Of a stretch of 5,133 nt of DNA, positions 4,688 to 5,133 are shown in pieces (position 1 is the stretch's first letter; each line of letters begins with the position of its first letter). The stretch covers positions 1 to 5,133 of the forward strand of contig CAJLLB010000127.1 of the NCBI GenBank assembly GCA_905207425.1. The letters are read 5' to 3'. The position numbers and the translations under genes were made by a program. A model generated the notes under the pieces. It worked only from the letters and a program-made list of their open reading frames with translations. It was not told the origin of the DNA and did not search any database. The stretch is from an uncultured Collinsella sp. Its GTDB lineage: Bacteria > Actinomycetota > Coriobacteriia > Coriobacteriales > Coriobacteriaceae.

Positions 4688-5133
4688 TTAGAGAGATTTG
4701 ATACGGGTGCCGGCGGCGGTATCCTCAATGGTGAGGCCCAGGTCCTTGAGCTGGTCGCGGATGGCGTCGGCCAGATCCCAGTTCTTGGCGGCACGGGCCT
4801 CGGCGCGGGCCTCGAGAATCTTGGCAGCAGCCTCGTCCACGTCGTCGCCCGTGTAGGCGACCAGGCCGGCGGCAACGCCTAGCAGACCCAGCGGCAGCTC
4901 TACCTTGGGCTCGGGGAGCTCAACGCCAAACGTATCGAGCAGCTCGGCCAGCGTGTCGGCGGCGGCAAGCGCGGCGGCCTTGTCGGCAGCATCGCCCGCC
5001 TGCTCCAGGTACTGGTTGCACTCGGTCACAAAGCCAAAGACGGCACCCATGGCACCGGCGGTGTTAAAGTCGTCGTCCATGCACTCCTTAAAGGCGGCGC
5101 GGGTCTCGGCGGCCTTGGCGGCAAACGCCTCGG
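4688..5133 (-). CDS. cysS: Cysteinyl-tRNA synthetase, C-terminal part (N-terminus beyond right edge)
   Basis: Class I aminoacyl-tRNA synthetase that charges tRNA-Cys in the cytoplasm. The frame is open from the right edge to a TAA at 4688-4690; the visible 148 codons or so are the last third of a protein usually about 460-500 residues long, so HIGH and KMSKS signatures are outside. Seen are ECMDDDFNTAGAMGAVF, matching the family's M-D-D-D-F-N-T-A helix start of the DALR-type anticodon-binding domain, and near the end ILEARAEARAAKNWDLADAI followed by RDQLKDLGLTIEDTAAGTRI, matching the conserved A-R-x-x-K-[DN]-[WF]-x-x-[AS]-D-x-[IL]-R and the I-x-D-T-x-x-G-T ending. An internal ATG at 5078-5080 is not the start: the conserved frame continues upstream of it to the edge. 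It heads the cysS-rlmB-yacP cluster, but a terminator separates it from rlmB. Confidence 0.95.
   Translation of the reverse strand, partial: EAFAAKAAETRAAFKECMDDDFNTAGAMGAVFGFVTECNQYLEQAGDAADKAAALAAADTLAELLDTFGVELPEPKVELPLGLLGVAAGLVAYTGDDVDEAAAKILEARAEARAAKNWDLADAIRDQLKDLGLTIEDTAAGTRIKSL

Overview
The window looks like chromosomal DNA from a high-GC Gram-positive bacterium, most likely a coriobacterium of the Collinsella type. This is inferred from GC-rich codon use, strong AGGAGG ribosome sites, a cysS-rlmB-yacP gene order and protein style; no phylogenetic marker was tested.

Layout, left to right. (1) 1-565, minus strand: the N-terminal 188 residues of a major facilitator transporter that runs off the left edge. 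(2) 566-1239: no protein gene. A strong hairpin (745-787) is followed by a striking array (811-1148) of nine 17-bp arms in strictly alternating orientation at a pitch of about 40 bp, then the terminator of the next gene. (3) 1240-1314, minus: tRNA-Thr(UGU) with encoded CCA and its own promoter. (4) 1468-1527: a perfect 22-bp inverted repeat with a 16-nt centre, immediately upstream of (5) 1538-2878, plus: a 446-residue protein joining an excisionase/MerR-type helix-turn-helix to a HipA-like kinase, with less GC-rich codon use than its neighbours. (6) 2906-5133, minus: a housekeeping cluster transcribed cysS (partial) -> rlmB -> yacP/rae1, convergent with the HipA-like gene.

The housekeeping cluster links tRNA charging (CysRS), 23S rRNA 2'-O-methylation (RlmB) and a ribosome-associated PIN/NYN nuclease (Rae1/YacP). 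rlmB and yacP are tightly coupled, whereas cysS is separated from rlmB by a 100-nt hairpin and an intrinsic terminator.

The accessory part is roughly 811-2878: the alternating-repeat array, the tRNA gene, the large operator-like palindrome and the HTH-HipA-like kinase. The array is the least explained object here. It resolves best into four palindromic units of 59 bp (17-bp arm, 25-nt centre, 17-bp arm) separated by unique 21-22-nt spacers, plus one orphan arm. It does not match CRISPR, integron or simple operator architecture. Whether it is an RNA, a protein-binding array or a mobile repeat cannot be decided from sequence alone.
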